64,000 nt of DNA from DASYKS01 sp031404815 (GCA_031404815.1 JANNIH010000088.1:62001-126000), one strand, 5' to 3'; shown: positions 37,214 to 48,459, counted from the stretch's first letter. The notes: generated from the letters alone by a model not told the origin. Numbers and translations: made by a program.

Positions 37214-38074
37214 ATGGAGCCGTCACGACAGAGAGGGGCGCGGCGGCGGCCGGTCGTCCGGACGCTCGCCCGGCTGGTGGTCGGCTGCTTGGCGCTCGGT
37301 TTGGCGCTCGGCTTGGTGCTCGGCTTGGTGCTCGGCTTTGCTCTCCCGGCCGGCGCCTGGACCCCCGAAATGCAACGCCGGATCGCGACCGAAGCGGCGC
37401 GGCTCGGGCCGAGCGATCTCTTCCGCCAGATCGACAAACACCGGCTGGAATACGAGAAGGGGGCGCTTGCTCCCTTCTCCGATCGCGACCCGGCGCGCCA
37501 CGGTAAGAACGCGGACGGCTCCGGGACCCTCGATCGCGCGATCTCCGAAGAGAGCGCCGCGGCGATCGCGGCAATCCGCAGCCATCGGCCATTCGCCGAG
37601 ATCATCGGCCGGCTCGGCCGGGTGAGCCACTACGTCGCGGACGCCAACAATCCCCTCGCCGCTTCGAATCAAGACGCCGAGGAGGGGCGCTACTTCGCCG
37701 ATTTCTTGATCTACGCCGAGAGTGCCGAGCCGCGCCTGCCGCTCGTGTTCTATGGCCTGCCCCGGGGGTGGGAGCGGCGGCCGGACCTCTCGTCCCTGGT
37801 CCGCGACGCGCTCGCCCGATCGAGACGGTTCTACCCGGCGGTCGGCAGGGAGTACCGCCGAATCGGTTTCGGTTCCGGGCGGGAGCGGTTCGACGATCGG
37901 TCGAGCGCCTTCGCGGTCGCCTCCTTGGCGTTCAGTCATGCGGTCACCGACGCGGCGATCGCGCTGCGCAAGATCTGGCTCCAGGCGGGCGGAGGCGATG
38001 CCCGCCGCCTGCCAACCGAAGGCGACGGCATCCTTTCCGTTCCCAAAAGCCGCGAGCCGACCGAACGGCGCTAA
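37214..38074 (+). CDS. Exported zinc-dependent phospholipase C/S1-P1 nuclease-like protein
   Basis: A 286-residue protein with a basic N-terminus and a hydrophobic signal or anchor (about 17-44) made of repeated LGL(A/V) units. The mature part starts AWTPEMQRRIATEAARL and carries RLGRVSHYVADANNPL and SLAFSHAVTDAAI, His/Asp motifs of the zinc-dependent phospholipase C/S1-P1 helical fold. The substrate cannot be told. The initial Trp-rich end after the signal (AW) is typical, since Trp1 ligates zinc in this fold, and supports cleavage just before it. The gene stands alone between tusA and the large kinase gene. Confidence 0.7.
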   Translation: MEPSRQRGARRRPVVRTLARLVVGCLALGLALGLVLGLVLGFALPAGAWTPEMQRRIATEAARLGPSDLFRQIDKHRLEYEKGALAPFSDRDPARHGKNADGSGTLDRAISEESAAAIAAIRSHRPFAEIIGRLGRVSHYVADANNPLAASNQDAEEGRYFADFLIYAESAEPRLPLVFYGLPRGWERRPDLSSLVRDALARSRRFYPAVGREYRRIGFGSGRERFDDRSSAFAVASLAFSHAVTDAAIALRKIWLQAGGGDARRLPTEGDGILSVPKSREPTERR

Positions 38075-38194
38075 GATCGCGCGACCGAACCGTCGTACCA
38101 GGGACTTGGACTCGCCGCTCCGCTCGGCTTTCCCGGCGGATGTGGCTTCTAAAGATCCGGTCGCTCAAAGACGTTTCGACTTGCGAAAGCGACC

Positions 38195-41100
38195 ATGACG
38201 CCCTCTGCCCCCCCTTCGACCGCGACCACCTCGTGCCCCCAGTGCGGCACCCGCTTGCGTTTTTCCTCGCCGGGCGATGCCCCGGTCCGTCTGCGGATCA
38301 CCTGTGGATCATGCCAGGCGAGCTTCGCCGTGCAGTGGCCCGGCTCCGGCGCGATCGCTCAGGGCACGATCTCGGCGACCGTATCGCCTTCCGTGCCGCT
38401 CGCGTTCTCCGCACCGACCGCAGCGATCGCTGGTCCCTCAGCTCCCAGGGAAGTCCGACGCTCGGGGCACGGCGACACCCAGGTGCCGGGAGCCCTCGGC
38501 CGCGGACCGAGGTTTGCGCCCGGTGATCTCCTCGCTGAACGCTACCGGGTGATCCGCTTCCTCGCCGAAGGGGGCATGGGCGAGGTGTTCGAGGTGCAGG
38601 ATTTAGAGCTCGGCGGACGGCTCGCGGCCAAGACCGTGCGGGCCGAGGTCGCGGCCGACCCGCTGGCCCTCGAACGCTTCCGCCGCGAGATCCAGCTCGC
38701 CCGCCGGGTGACCCATCCGAACGTCTGCCGGATGTTCGATGTCGCCTACCACCGCCCCGACCCGAGCGCCTCGGGCACGATCTTTCTCACCATGGAACTG
38801 CTGCTCGGCCCCACCCTGGCCGAGCGGATCGCGGCCGGTGGTCCGATGGCGCCGGACGAGGCACTGCCGATCATCCGCCAGATCGCCTCGGCGCTCGACG
38901 CGGCGCACGAGGCAGGCATCGTCCATCGCGATTTGAAGCCGGCCAACGTCGTCCTGGTCCCCGGGCAAACCCCGGGCAAAGTTGAGGTCGTGCGCGCCGT
39001 GGTCACCGATTTCGGCCTGGCGCGGGTCGACACCGCCAACAGCGCGGCGGCCGAAGCGGCGATGACCATGACCGCGGCCGGCTTCTTCATCGGCACTCCG
39101 GCGTATGTGGCACCCGAGCAGATCGAAGGGGGCGCGGTGACCGCCGCCACCGACCTCTACGCGTTCGGCATCGTGATGTTCGAGATGCTGACCGGCAAAG
39201 TGCCGTTCTTGGGCGACACCGCGATCGCCACCGCGGTCAAGCGCCTGCAGCAGCCGGCCCCCTCGCCGCGCCTTCACGCCGCCGCGATCGACGCGCGCTG
39301 GGAGGCCGCGATCCTGCGCTGCCTGGAGCGCCGGGCGGAGGATCGCTTCGCACGGGCGGGCGACCTGATCGCGGCACTCGAGGACGAGCGGCCGGTGCCG
39401 ATGCGGTCCGCAGAGCCGTCCGCGATCCGTCCGGCGCCGGAGCCTGGCGCGAGGATCGAGTCGACCGAGCGCGCTCCGGAGGCGGCACCGACCGCTCGAT
39501 CCGCCCCGCGGAAGAAGCCGGTCGTGCTGGCGGCGCTCGCCGCCGTGATTCTGCTCTCATTCTCGTTCGTGGCCTACCGCATCGTCGCCTGGCGCAACGA
39601 ACGGCGGCTGCAAGAGCAGATGCTCGACGCCACGCTCCCCTCCGAACCGGTGGCGCCCCGGCGGGCGGTCGCAGTGCTCGGCTTCCGTGACCGCTCCGGG
39701 CGGCCCGGGGCCGAGTGGCTCTCCGGAGCGCTCGCCGAGATGCTCGGCACGGAGCTCGCGGCCGCCTCGGGTGTTCGCGTGATCGCGGGGGAAGAGGTCG
39801 CCCGTTTGAAGAGCGATCTCGGGCTCGACCCCGCCGAGAGCCTGGCGCCCGACACTCTGGCGCGGCTGCGCGCCACCTCCGGCGCCGATTTTCTGGTGCT
39901 CGGCTCGTACACCGCGCTCGGGGCCCAAGCCGGCGGCCAGGTCCGCCTCGATCTCCGGTTGCAGAACACTCAAACCGCCGAGACGACGTCGATCGGCGAG
40001 ACCGGCACCGAAGCCGCCCTGTTCGATCTGGTCGCCAAGAGCGGCGACCGGTTGCGCCAGGCGCTCGGGATCGATGAGACGAAGGGTCCGGCCACCGACC
40101 GCTCGGCGCGCGCCGCCCTGCCGGCCAACCCGGAAGCGGCGCGGCTGTACGCCGAAGGGCTCGAACGGCTGCGCCGCTTCGAACCGGTCGCGGCGCGCGA
40201 TCTGCTGGTGCGCGCGGTTGCCGTCGACCCGAACAATCCGCTCGCCCATTCCGCGCTCGCTTCGGCCTGGGCCGGCCTCGGCTATGCCGGGCGCGCCGCG
40301 GAAGAGGCGAAGCGGGCGATCGACCTCGCCCACGACCTCCCGCAAGAGCAGCGGCTGGTGATCGAGGGGCGCTACGCCGAGGCGAACGAAGACTGGGCGC
40401 GGGCGACCGAAATCTACCGTTCGCTGTTCCGGGTCTTCCCCGACGATCTCGACTACGGGCTCCGCTTGGTGGCAGCCATGAGTGCGGGCGGCCAACCCCA
40501 AGCGGCCCTCGGGACGGTCTCCGCTTTGCGCGCGCTCCCGGCACCGGCGCGCGAGGACCCTCGGATCGATCTCGCGGAAGCCGCCGCGGCCGAGGCGCTC
40601 GCCGACTTCCCACGCCAACGCCGCAGCGCGGCCCAGGCGGCAACCCGGGCGAGCGAACGTGGCGCCCGGCTGCTCACCGCAGAGGCTCGGCTGTCCGAAT
40701 GCCGGGCGCTGCGCAATCTGGGCCAGGGCGAGGCGGGCCAAGCGGCTTGCGAGGCGGGGCGGGTGCTCTATGCGCAAGCGGGCGACCCCTCCGGCATCGC
40801 CGACGCGCTCACCCAGTCGGCCAATCTGCGCTTCGATCGGGGCGATCTGCCCGGCGCGCGCCAACTCTACGAACAGGCGCTCGGCACCTTCCGGACCCTG
40901 GGCAACAAGGGGGCCGAAGCCGGCGCGCTCAACAACCTCGCGGTCGTCTTGCGGCGGCAGGGCGATGGGGCTGCGGCGGTTGGCCTCTACGAGCAGGTCC
41001 TGGCGCTCGCCCGCGAGACCGGCAACCGTTTCGGCGAAGCGAGCGCCCTGGGCAACCTCGGCACGCTCTCGACCGGACGCGGCGAGCTGGCCAAAGCGCG

Positions 41101-41998
41101 CGAGCTGCTCGACCGCTCGATCGCGCTCCGCCGCGAGCTGGAAGACTCCTCGGGGGTCGCCTCCGCGCTCGAAAACCTGGGCGCCGTGCTCCGCCGCCAG
41201 GGCGACTTGGTCGGCGCGCGACAGCGTCAGGAAGAATCGCTCGAAGCCCGACGGAAGACCAGCCAAAAGGCGGGCGAAGCCGCGTCGCTCGGCGGCCTTG
41301 GCCTCACCCTGCTCGATCAGGGAAATCTATCCGCCGCCAAAGAGCGATTCGACGAATCGCAGGCACTCTCCCAGAAGCTCGGCAACCGCAGCCTGCTCGC
41401 CACGGCCCGCTACGGCCAAGCCGAGGTGATCGCCCGCCAGGGCGATCTCGCCAAGGCGCTCGCCGCTCATGAAGAAGCCAAAAAGATCCGCGGCGACCTC
41501 GGTGAAAAGAGCCAGGAGGCTAAAAGTCGCTTGGCCCTCGCGATCGTCCTGCTCGCGACCGGAGACGGCGCGAGCCTAAGGCGGGCCGAAGCCGAGGCCC
41601 GCGCCGCCGCCCAAGAGTTCGGCCGGCAAGAGGCGATCGGCGATCAGGCCCTGGCGCTCGCGGTCGCCGGAGAGGCGGCCGAGCGGCAAGGGCACACGGG
41701 TCCCGCGCGCACGGCCTTCGCGGAAGCCCGAAAGCTAATCGTCGGCAATCAAGATGCGCAAGCCCGCCTATCGGTCGCCCTGCGTACGGCTCCCTCGCTA
41801 CCGGCCGCCGCGGCCCAGAAGGAGCTCGCAGCCGCGCTCGCCGAAGCTGAGAAGATTGGCCTGGTCGAGCTCCGCTTGGAGATCAGCCTGGCGCTCGCGA
41901 ACCTCGATCGCTCCCAAGCTCGTACCGACCGCCGCGCCGCGATCGCCCGGGAAGCCCAGGCGAAGGGCTATGTCGAGCTGGCTCGGCGGGCCGGGTAG
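38195..41998 (+). CDS. Membrane Ser/Thr protein kinase with zinc ribbon, TolB-like and TPR domains
   Basis: A 1,267-residue protein. Parts in order: a CPQCG...CGSC zinc ribbon (Cys14, 17, 37, 40); an eukaryotic-type kinase domain at about 117-395 (Lys146, HRDLKPAN with Asp246, DFGLA with Asp272); a single membrane helix at about 442-466; a TolB-N/FlgO-like domain from about 490 (RAVAVLGFRDRSG) to 620; and then at least a dozen TPR-like repeats to the end, with LYEQAL and GNLGTL units. The kinase end is cytosolic, the TPR end outside the membrane. This architecture is common in Acidobacteriota, where dozens of paralogues per genome occur. The substrate is unknown; no partner gene is adjacent. 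Confidence 0.9.
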   Translation: MTPSAPPSTATTSCPQCGTRLRFSSPGDAPVRLRITCGSCQASFAVQWPGSGAIAQGTISATVSPSVPLAFSAPTAAIAGPSAPREVRRSGHGDTQVPGALGRGPRFAPGDLLAERYRVIRFLAEGGMGEVFEVQDLELGGRLAAKTVRAEVAADPLALERFRREIQLARRVTHPNVCRMFDVAYHRPDPSASGTIFLTMELLLGPTLAERIAAGGPMAPDEALPIIRQIASALDAAHEAGIVHRDLKPANVVLVPGQTPGKVEVVRAVVTDFGLARVDTANSAAAEAAMTMTAAGFFIGTPAYVAPEQIEGGAVTAATDLYAFGIVMFEMLTGKVPFLGDTAIATAVKRLQQPAPSPRLHAAAIDARWEAAILRCLERRAEDRFARAGDLIAALEDERPVPMRSAEPSAIRPAPEPGARIESTERAPEAAPTARSAPRKKPVVLAALAAVILLSFSFVAYRIVAWRNERRLQEQMLDATLPSEPVAPRRAVAVLGFRDRSGRPGAEWLSGALAEMLGTELAAASGVRVIAGEEVARLKSDLGLDPAESLAPDTLARLRATSGADFLVLGSYTALGAQAGGQVRLDLRLQNTQTAETTSIGETGTEAALFDLVAKSGDRLRQALGIDETKGPATDRSARAALPANPEAARLYAEGLERLRRFEPVAARDLLVRAVAVDPNNPLAHSALASAWAGLGYAGRAAEEAKRAIDLAHDLPQEQRLVIEGRYAEANEDWARATEIYRSLFRVFPDDLDYGLRLVAAMSAGGQPQAALGTVSALRALPAPAREDPRIDLAEAAAAEALADFPRQRRSAAQAATRASERGARLLTAEARLSECRALRNLGQGEAGQAACEAGRVLYAQAGDPSGIADALTQSANLRFDRGDLPGARQLYEQALGTFRTLGNKGAEAGALNNLAVVLRRQGDGAAAVGLYEQVLALARETGNRFGEASALGNLGTLSTGRGELAKARELLDRSIALRRELEDSSGVASALENLGAVLRRQGDLVGARQRQEESLEARRKTSQKAGEAASLGGLGLTLLDQGNLSAAKERFDESQALSQKLGNRSLLATARYGQAEVIARQGDLAKALAAHEEAKKIRGDLGEKSQEAKSRLALAIVLLATGDGASLRRAEAEARAAAQEFGRQEAIGDQALALAVAGEAAERQGHTGPARTAFAEARKLIVGNQDAQARLSVALRTAPSLPAAAAQKELAAALAEAEKIGLVELRLEISLALANLDRSQARTDRRAAIAREAQAKGYVELARRAG

Positions 41999-42004
41999 CT
42001 CTTC

Positions 42005-42060
42005 GGCTTCGCTTGAGGGCCACCCTTCGACTTCCGGTGGCTTGAGCGCAAGTCGAAGCC
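42005..42060. terminator. Imperfect inverted repeat between convergent genes
   Basis: GGCTTCG (42005) pairs with CGAAGCC (42054), and GGCCACC (42018) pairs with GGTGGC (42036), with CTTGAG/CAAG pieces between. The sequence belongs to the local CTTCGACTTC type of interspersed palindrome and lies between the convergent kinase and YHS genes. Confidence 0.4.
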
Positions 42061-42068
42061 CCGCCCCC

Positions 42069-42524
42069 CTACTTCTTCTCCGCGAGCGCCTTCCACTCCT
42101 GGTCGGCGTCTACGATGAACTTCGCCTGTTCCTTCTCCCACGACGTCTGGACGTTGCGGTCATAGTTGACGTAGAGCTTGCCGCCGACCACTTTCCAGAC
42201 CGCCGGATCGGCGGTGACCAGCTTGCCCTTCGCGAGCCCGTAGGCGCAGTGGCCGCCATACTGCGGCGCATACTTCGTCGGATTGGCGGCGAACGCATCG
42301 CGGTGCGCGGCGGAAACGAAACGCCAGGTGGCGCCATTCCACTCCTTGGTGAATTCGGACTTGCCCGGACCCGGCTTGCCATCGAAATAGCTGACGGCAT
42401 CCCAACCGTCCAACGCGAGGCCGGTCCAGGTCTTCTCGATCGGTTGAGCGCCCAAGACCGGACCGGTGATTGCGAGCGAGAGAGTGATGACGGCGAGGAG
42501 AGCGATCGAAAGTCGGTGACGCAT
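42069..42524 (-). CDS. Exported YHS-domain protein
   Basis: A 151-residue protein with an N-terminal signal peptide (LSIALLAVITLSLAITGPVLGA). The YHS domain follows: ALDGWDAVSYF, WRFVSAAHRDAFAANPTKYAP and QYGGHCAYGLAKG. The domain is associated with metal binding, mostly copper or iron; a single Cys is kept (GHCAYG). The start at 42524 is set by the signal peptide. The gene is alone and convergent with the kinase. Confidence 0.9.
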   Translation of the reverse strand: MRHRLSIALLAVITLSLAITGPVLGAQPIEKTWTGLALDGWDAVSYFDGKPGPGKSEFTKEWNGATWRFVSAAHRDAFAANPTKYAPQYGGHCAYGLAKGKLVTADPAVWKVVGGKLYVNYDRNVQTSWEKEQAKFIVDADQEWKALAEKK

Positions 42525-42684
42525 GGTGGTCAATCTCCGGAATGACTTGTGGGGTTCGGCGCGCAGACCGGGATCGATTGAGTCCGCGCGCGGTTCAGCT
42601 TTCCTAAGGATAGAGTTTGCCGACGGGTGCCGGTCGGTTTCAACGGCCCGGCGAGGCCGTGGAGCAGGCAAACGGCCTTTTCGT

Positions 42685-43746
42685 TCAGCCGCCCAGAGCC
42701 GCCAGATCCACCACCTCGGCCGGATCGAGCCCTCGGGATTGGACCAGCACCCGAATCTCTTCGCCCATCCCTTCGCCGTCGAGCAGGTCCATGGCTTGGC
42801 GGCGAACCGTCGCGTCGGCGCCGCGCAGCTCTTCGAACAGGCCGCAGGCGGTGAGCCAGAGCGCCTGGCGAGTGAAGACGACGGTGGTGAGGCCTTCTTG
42901 CTCACCCGCTCCGATCAATGCTGAAAAATCGACATGGGCGGTCAGGTCTTGGCCACCCACCTCGCGGAATGGATCGCGGTGCGCTCGATGGTGGCGATAG
43001 CAGCCGAGGGTGCCGTAAAATCGAATCCGGCCGTCCAGCAGCTGGGGCTTGCGAAAACCGTAGTCGCAGGTCACCAGGAGGCCCCGTTCGAGCCGCCGCG
43101 CGAGTTCGCCATAGAGCGGGCGCCAGCCGGGTGCCAAGTCGGCGATCTGGCCGGGGGCGAGGTCGACATGCGGGCCGTCGAGCAGCTCGACCAGCGCCCG
43201 GTCCGACAGCTCGCCATGGCGCCAGGCGAAGGCACCCTGCGCATCGACATCCACCCAGAGCTCGCCCACCCGCCCACCCTCGCGGCCGACCAAGCGGTGC
43301 ACCGGTAGGGCGTCGAACAGCTCATAGGAGAAGATCAAGCCGCGGATCGAGCGCGCGGGCACGAGATCGAGCCGCTCGACCGCTTCGATGCCCGGCGGCA
43401 ACGGCCGAGCGATGCGATCCCAGGCGCGCAGCCAGCGCGCGGGGCTCCCAGGAGGAAAGGCCGCAAGGGTGTTCGCCAGGTGAACCCCGGTGCCGTATCC
43501 CGCCTCGAACAGCTCGGCCGGTAGCCCCAGCGCCATATCGAGCCGGCCGAGCAGCCGCGCGGTGACCCGCCCGAACAGGGGCGACAGGGAGACGCCGGTG
43601 ACGAAATCCCCGTCCTCCCCGATCGGCAGTTCGATCCGGTTGTAATAGCCGCCGGGGCCATAGAGAGCCTCTTCCATGAACGCGGCGAACGGGATCGGCC
43701 CATCGGTCCGGATGCGCGCCCGAAGGCGATCGGCGGGAGAGGACAT
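42685..43746 (-). CDS. MidA/NDUFAF7-type SAM-dependent methyltransferase
   Basis: A 353-residue protein of the COG1565 family. FAAFMEEALYGPGGYYNR is the conserved N-terminal block, FVTGVSLSPLFGRVTAR follows, with a SAM-binding FEAGYGTGVHLANTL and the late LLVTCDYGFRKPQL, HVDFSALIGAGEQEGL. The eukaryotic relative methylates an arginine of a complex I subunit; the bacterial role is not settled. It is divergent from the rfaE1 gene with about 80 bp between. Confidence 0.88.
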   Translation of the reverse strand: MSSPADRLRARIRTDGPIPFAAFMEEALYGPGGYYNRIELPIGEDGDFVTGVSLSPLFGRVTARLLGRLDMALGLPAELFEAGYGTGVHLANTLAAFPPGSPARWLRAWDRIARPLPPGIEAVERLDLVPARSIRGLIFSYELFDALPVHRLVGREGGRVGELWVDVDAQGAFAWRHGELSDRALVELLDGPHVDLAPGQIADLAPGWRPLYGELARRLERGLLVTCDYGFRKPQLLDGRIRFYGTLGCYRHHRAHRDPFREVGGQDLTAHVDFSALIGAGEQEGLTTVVFTRQALWLTACGLFEELRGADATVRRQAMDLLDGEGMGEEIRVLVQSRGLDPAEVVDLAALGG

Positions 43747-43825
43747 GGGTGCGCACTCTATGGGATGTGCGGCGGCAGAGTCCGGGCAGAGACCGCGGCG
43801 CCTCTCACGCTACAATCCCCTTCGC

Positions 43826-44896
43826 ATGACCGAGACCCAGAACGCCCTAGCTGCCGTACCGACCTCCGAACGCCTGCTCGCGCTGATCGACGCGATGGCC
43901 GGGCAACCGGTCGTGCTGGTCGCCGACCTGGTGGTCGATCGCTTCCTCACCGGAACGCCGAAACGGATCAGCCGCGAGGCGCCGGTCTTGATCCTCTCGT
44001 ATCAAGGGGAAAGGATCGCCCCCGGCGGTGGGGCCAACGCGGCGGCCAACGTCGCGGCGCTCGGCGGCCGGCCGCTGCTCCTCGGGGTGGTGGGCGACGA
44101 CGCGAACGGCTCCGATCTGCTGGCGGACCTGGGCGCGCGCGGCATCGATACCGCGGGGGTGCTCACCCGCGCGGGCTACCGAACGCCCACCAAGGTGCGC
44201 ATCTTGGGTGGCGGCAAACATTCGATCAAACAGCAGATCGTCCGCTACGACATCGAGGACAACCTGGTTCTGTCCGACGCCGAGCGCGCGCAGTTCGTCG
44301 CCCGGCTCGCCGCCTGGCACGGGGCCACGGATCGCCCGATCGCCACCGCGATCCTTTCCGATTACGGCTACGGCGCGGTCGAGCCAGGATTTCTCTCGGC
44401 CCTGCGCGCCGCGCTCGACCCGCCGGCCACCGTGCTCTGCGACAGCCGCTATCGATTGGGCGACTTTGCCGGCCTGGATGGCGCGACGCCGAACGAAGAA
44501 GAGGCCGAAGCGCTGCTCGGCCGGTCGCTCGAGGACGCGCCGGAGCCGCTCGGACGCGCCGGCAGGACCTTGCGCGAGACGCTCGGAGCCGGGTTTCTTC
44601 TGGTCACCCGCGGCAGCCGCGGGATGAGCCTGTTCGAGCCGGCCGGTGCCGTGCACCTGCCGGTCCATGGCACCGATCAGGTGGCGGACGTCACGGGCGC
44701 GGGCGACACGGTGATCGGCACGTTCGCGCTCGCGCTCGCCGCGGGCGCCACCCCCTTGGAGGCCGCCTTGCTCGCGAACTACGCGGGCGGCATCGTGGTC
44801 ATGAAAATGGGCACGGCAACGCTTTCCCGCGGCGAGCTGGCCGATGCGGTGCGCGCCGATCCGAAACCGCTCTCGGAGGTCCGATGGGTCGGGTAG
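43826..44896 (+). CDS. rfaE1: D-glycero-beta-D-manno-heptose-7-phosphate kinase (RfaE1/HldE kinase domain)
   Basis: A 356-residue PfkB-family kinase. VLVADLVVDRFLTG at the N-terminus, APGGGANAAANVAALGG and DDANGSDLLADLG follow, then the anion-hole motif VTGAGDTVIGTFAL. It phosphorylates heptose 7-phosphate on the way to ADP-heptose. In E. coli this and the next activity are fused in HldE; here they are separate, overlapping genes (13 bp). The heptosyltransferase gene overlaps in turn, giving a three-gene inner-core operon. Confidence 0.92.
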   Translation: MTETQNALAAVPTSERLLALIDAMAGQPVVLVADLVVDRFLTGTPKRISREAPVLILSYQGERIAPGGGANAAANVAALGGRPLLLGVVGDDANGSDLLADLGARGIDTAGVLTRAGYRTPTKVRILGGGKHSIKQQIVRYDIEDNLVLSDAERAQFVARLAAWHGATDRPIATAILSDYGYGAVEPGFLSALRAALDPPATVLCDSRYRLGDFAGLDGATPNEEEAEALLGRSLEDAPEPLGRAGRTLRETLGAGFLLVTRGSRGMSLFEPAGAVHLPVHGTDQVADVTGAGDTVIGTFALALAAGATPLEAALLANYAGGIVVMKMGTATLSRGELADAVRADPKPLSEVRWVG

Positions 44897-45390
44897 TCAC
44901 GATCGAGCAGCTGGCCTCCGAGCTGCCGGCGCTTCGCACAGCAGGCAAAAAGATCGCGCTTGCGAACGGTCATTTCGATCTGGTCCACGTCGGCCATCTG
45001 CGCTATCTCCAGGCGGCGAGAGCCGAGGGGGATCTACTGATCGTCGCGATCAACGACGATACTTCGGTCGCCCGCCTCAAAGGTGCGGGCCGGCCGATCG
45101 TGCCGGCCGCAGAAAGGGCCGAGCTGCTCGCGGCGCTTTCGCCCGTCGATTTCGTCGTGATCTTCACCGGCGACTCGCCCGCCCCGCTGCTCGCGGCGCT
45201 CCACCCGCACGTCCACTGCAAAGGGACCGACTACGGCACGCCCGAACGGGTGCCCGAGTACGAAACGGTGCGCGCCTACGGTGGGCGCACCGCCCTGGTC
45301 GGCGATCCGAAAGACCACGCCACCAGCGACCTGATCGCGAGGGTGCGGGCGTTGCCCGAGCGTCCGGAAGACGGCCATTGCGCATTCTGA
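44884..45390 (+). CDS. rfaE2: D-glycero-beta-D-manno-heptose 1-phosphate adenylyltransferase
   Basis: A 168-residue nucleotidyltransferase. GHFDLVHVGHLRYLQAAR carries the HxGH signature of the class, with NDDTSVARLKGAGRPIVP and HCKGTDYGTPERVPE further on. It attaches AMP to heptose 1-phosphate. ATG 44884 lies within the end of the kinase gene. The length is normal for a stand-alone RfaE2. Confidence 0.93.
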   Translation: MGRVVTIEQLASELPALRTAGKKIALANGHFDLVHVGHLRYLQAARAEGDLLIVAINDDTSVARLKGAGRPIVPAAERAELLAALSPVDFVVIFTGDSPAPLLAALHPHVHCKGTDYGTPERVPEYETVRAYGGRTALVGDPKDHATSDLIARVRALPERPEDGHCAF

Positions 45391-46436
45391 TCGTCAAGAC
45401 GAGCGCGCTCGGCGATGTCGTTCACGCCCTGCCGGTACTCGGCGCGCTCCGGCGCGCCTACCCGGGGGCGCGGATCGCCTGGGTGGTCGAGGCGTGGATC
45501 GCGCCGCTCCTTTCCGGGCACCCGGACCTCGACGAGGTGATCCCGGTCCGGCTCGGTGCCTGGCGCAAGCGCCCGTTCGCCGCTTCGACCCGGCGCGAGC
45601 TCGGCATCGCCTTGCGACAGATCGCGGCTTTCGCTCCCCAGATCGCGCTCGATCTGATGGGCAACCACAAGGCGGGGCTCCTTTCCGCGTTGTCGTTTGC
45701 CGATCGGCGCCTCGGCCTCGCACGGAACTTCCGGCGCGAGCCCTCAAGCTCCGTGTGGATCAATGAAGGGGTCACTCTGCCGACCGGCGAGAATCGGCAC
45801 GCGGTCGATCGAATGCTCGCCGTGCTCGGCGGGTTGGGCCTGCCCGCGGAACCGGCGGATTTTCAGCCGGAGAAGATCTTGGCCCCAGCTCCCCCGAACG
45901 TTCCCTTCGACTACGCTCAGGGCACGGGAGCGGACCTTCCCCTTAGGTTTGCCCTGCTCCATCCCGGCGCCGGCTGGGGCAACAAGAAGTATCCCGCCAA
46001 CTGGTGGGGACGCGCGCTCGCGATGTTGGCCGAAAGCGCCGGCCTGCCGAGCATCGTCGCGGTCGGTCCGGGCGAGGATGCGCTGGCCGCCGAGATCGTT
46101 GCCGCGAGCGACGGCGCGGCGCGATCGCTGCCTGCCGAGATCCCCGCGTTCGCGAGTTTGGCCCGACGCGCGGAGATCGTTCTCGGAGGAGATTCGGGGC
46201 CGACCCACCTCGCCCATGCGCTCGGCCGCCCGGTGCTCATGGTGATGGGGCCGACCGACCCGGCGTTGCATGGCCCCTACGGGGCGCCACACCTTTCCCT
46301 CGCGAAGCGCCTGCCGTGCAGTTTCTGCCATCGCCGTTTCGCCGAGACGAAGGCCTGCCTGCTCGAGATCGCGCCGCGAGAGGTCGCCGAGCGCGCCGCT
46401 AGAATCCTCCGATCTAACGGTTTCTCAAGCAGTTAG
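45378..46436 (+). CDS. LPS heptosyltransferase
   Basis: A 352-residue GT9 enzyme. The TTG at 45378 gives the family N-terminus LRILIVKTSALGDVVHALPVL; LDLMGNHKAG, LHPGAGWGNKKYP and LGGDSGPTHLAHALG are conserved in heptosyltransferases I/II. It transfers heptose from ADP-heptose to the Kdo-lipid A core. The start codon overlaps the end of rfaE2 by 13 bp. Between the two halves, residues of the stretch VPFDYAQGTGADLPL are encoded by a small interspersed palindrome (45903-45922) inserted without a frameshift, in the linker between the two Rossmann domains. Type I or II cannot be decided. Confidence 0.9.
   Translation: MRILIVKTSALGDVVHALPVLGALRRAYPGARIAWVVEAWIAPLLSGHPDLDEVIPVRLGAWRKRPFAASTRRELGIALRQIAAFAPQIALDLMGNHKAGLLSALSFADRRLGLARNFRREPSSSVWINEGVTLPTGENRHAVDRMLAVLGGLGLPAEPADFQPEKILAPAPPNVPFDYAQGTGADLPLRFALLHPGAGWGNKKYPANWWGRALAMLAESAGLPSIVAVGPGEDALAAEIVAASDGAARSLPAEIPAFASLARRAEIVLGGDSGPTHLAHALGRPVLMVMGPTDPALHGPYGAPHLSLAKRLPCSFCHRRFAETKACLLEIAPREVAERAARILRSNGFSSS
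45903..45922. repeat. Interspersed CCCTTCGAC...CTCAGGG element inside the heptosyltransferase gene
   Basis: CCCTTCGACTACGCTCAGGG with short complementary ends (CCCT/AGGG). A close relative lies at 48432-48455 after pilB. It is in frame and adds FDYAQG to the protein. Confidence 0.7.
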
Positions 46437-46545
46437 GCCGATCCTTCAGATTGACCCTCGGTTCCGGCGACTGTTATGCTCGAATCCGAATACAACGTTT
46501 CCTGTCAGTCTGCGCGCGCCGCTCCGACTCCTTTAAGGACCTGAC

Positions 46546-48336
<1,791 letters not shown>

Positions 48337-48339
48337 GCT

Positions 48340-48402
48340 TAACCCCTGGCCGCCGGCCTGGGGGTTCCTTACCGCCTCAGCTCCCCAGGCCGTTGGCCTG
48401 GG
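48340..48402 (+). terminator. Two consecutive hairpins after pilB
   Basis: AACCCCTGGCC-GCC-GGCCTGGGGGTT at about 48340-48366 (one bulge, followed by CCTTA) and CCCAGGCC-GTT-GGCCTGGG at 48384-48402 (perfect 8-bp stem) lie 3-66 bp after the pilB stop and before the convergent adenosyltransferase gene. Confidence 0.6.
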
Positions 48403-48431
48403 CCAACGTAACGCGACCCTTTGGGCCGCCC

Positions 48432-48455
48432 AGCCCTTCGACTTCGCTCAGGGCT
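48432..48455. repeat. Interspersed AGCCCTTCGAC...CTCAGGGCT element
   Basis: A 24-bp element with complementary AGCCCT/AGGGCT ends and the core TTCGACTTCGCTC, related to the copy inside the heptosyltransferase gene. It sits a few bases before the stop of the convergent adenosyltransferase gene. Confidence 0.65.
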
Positions 48456-48459
48456 CGCC

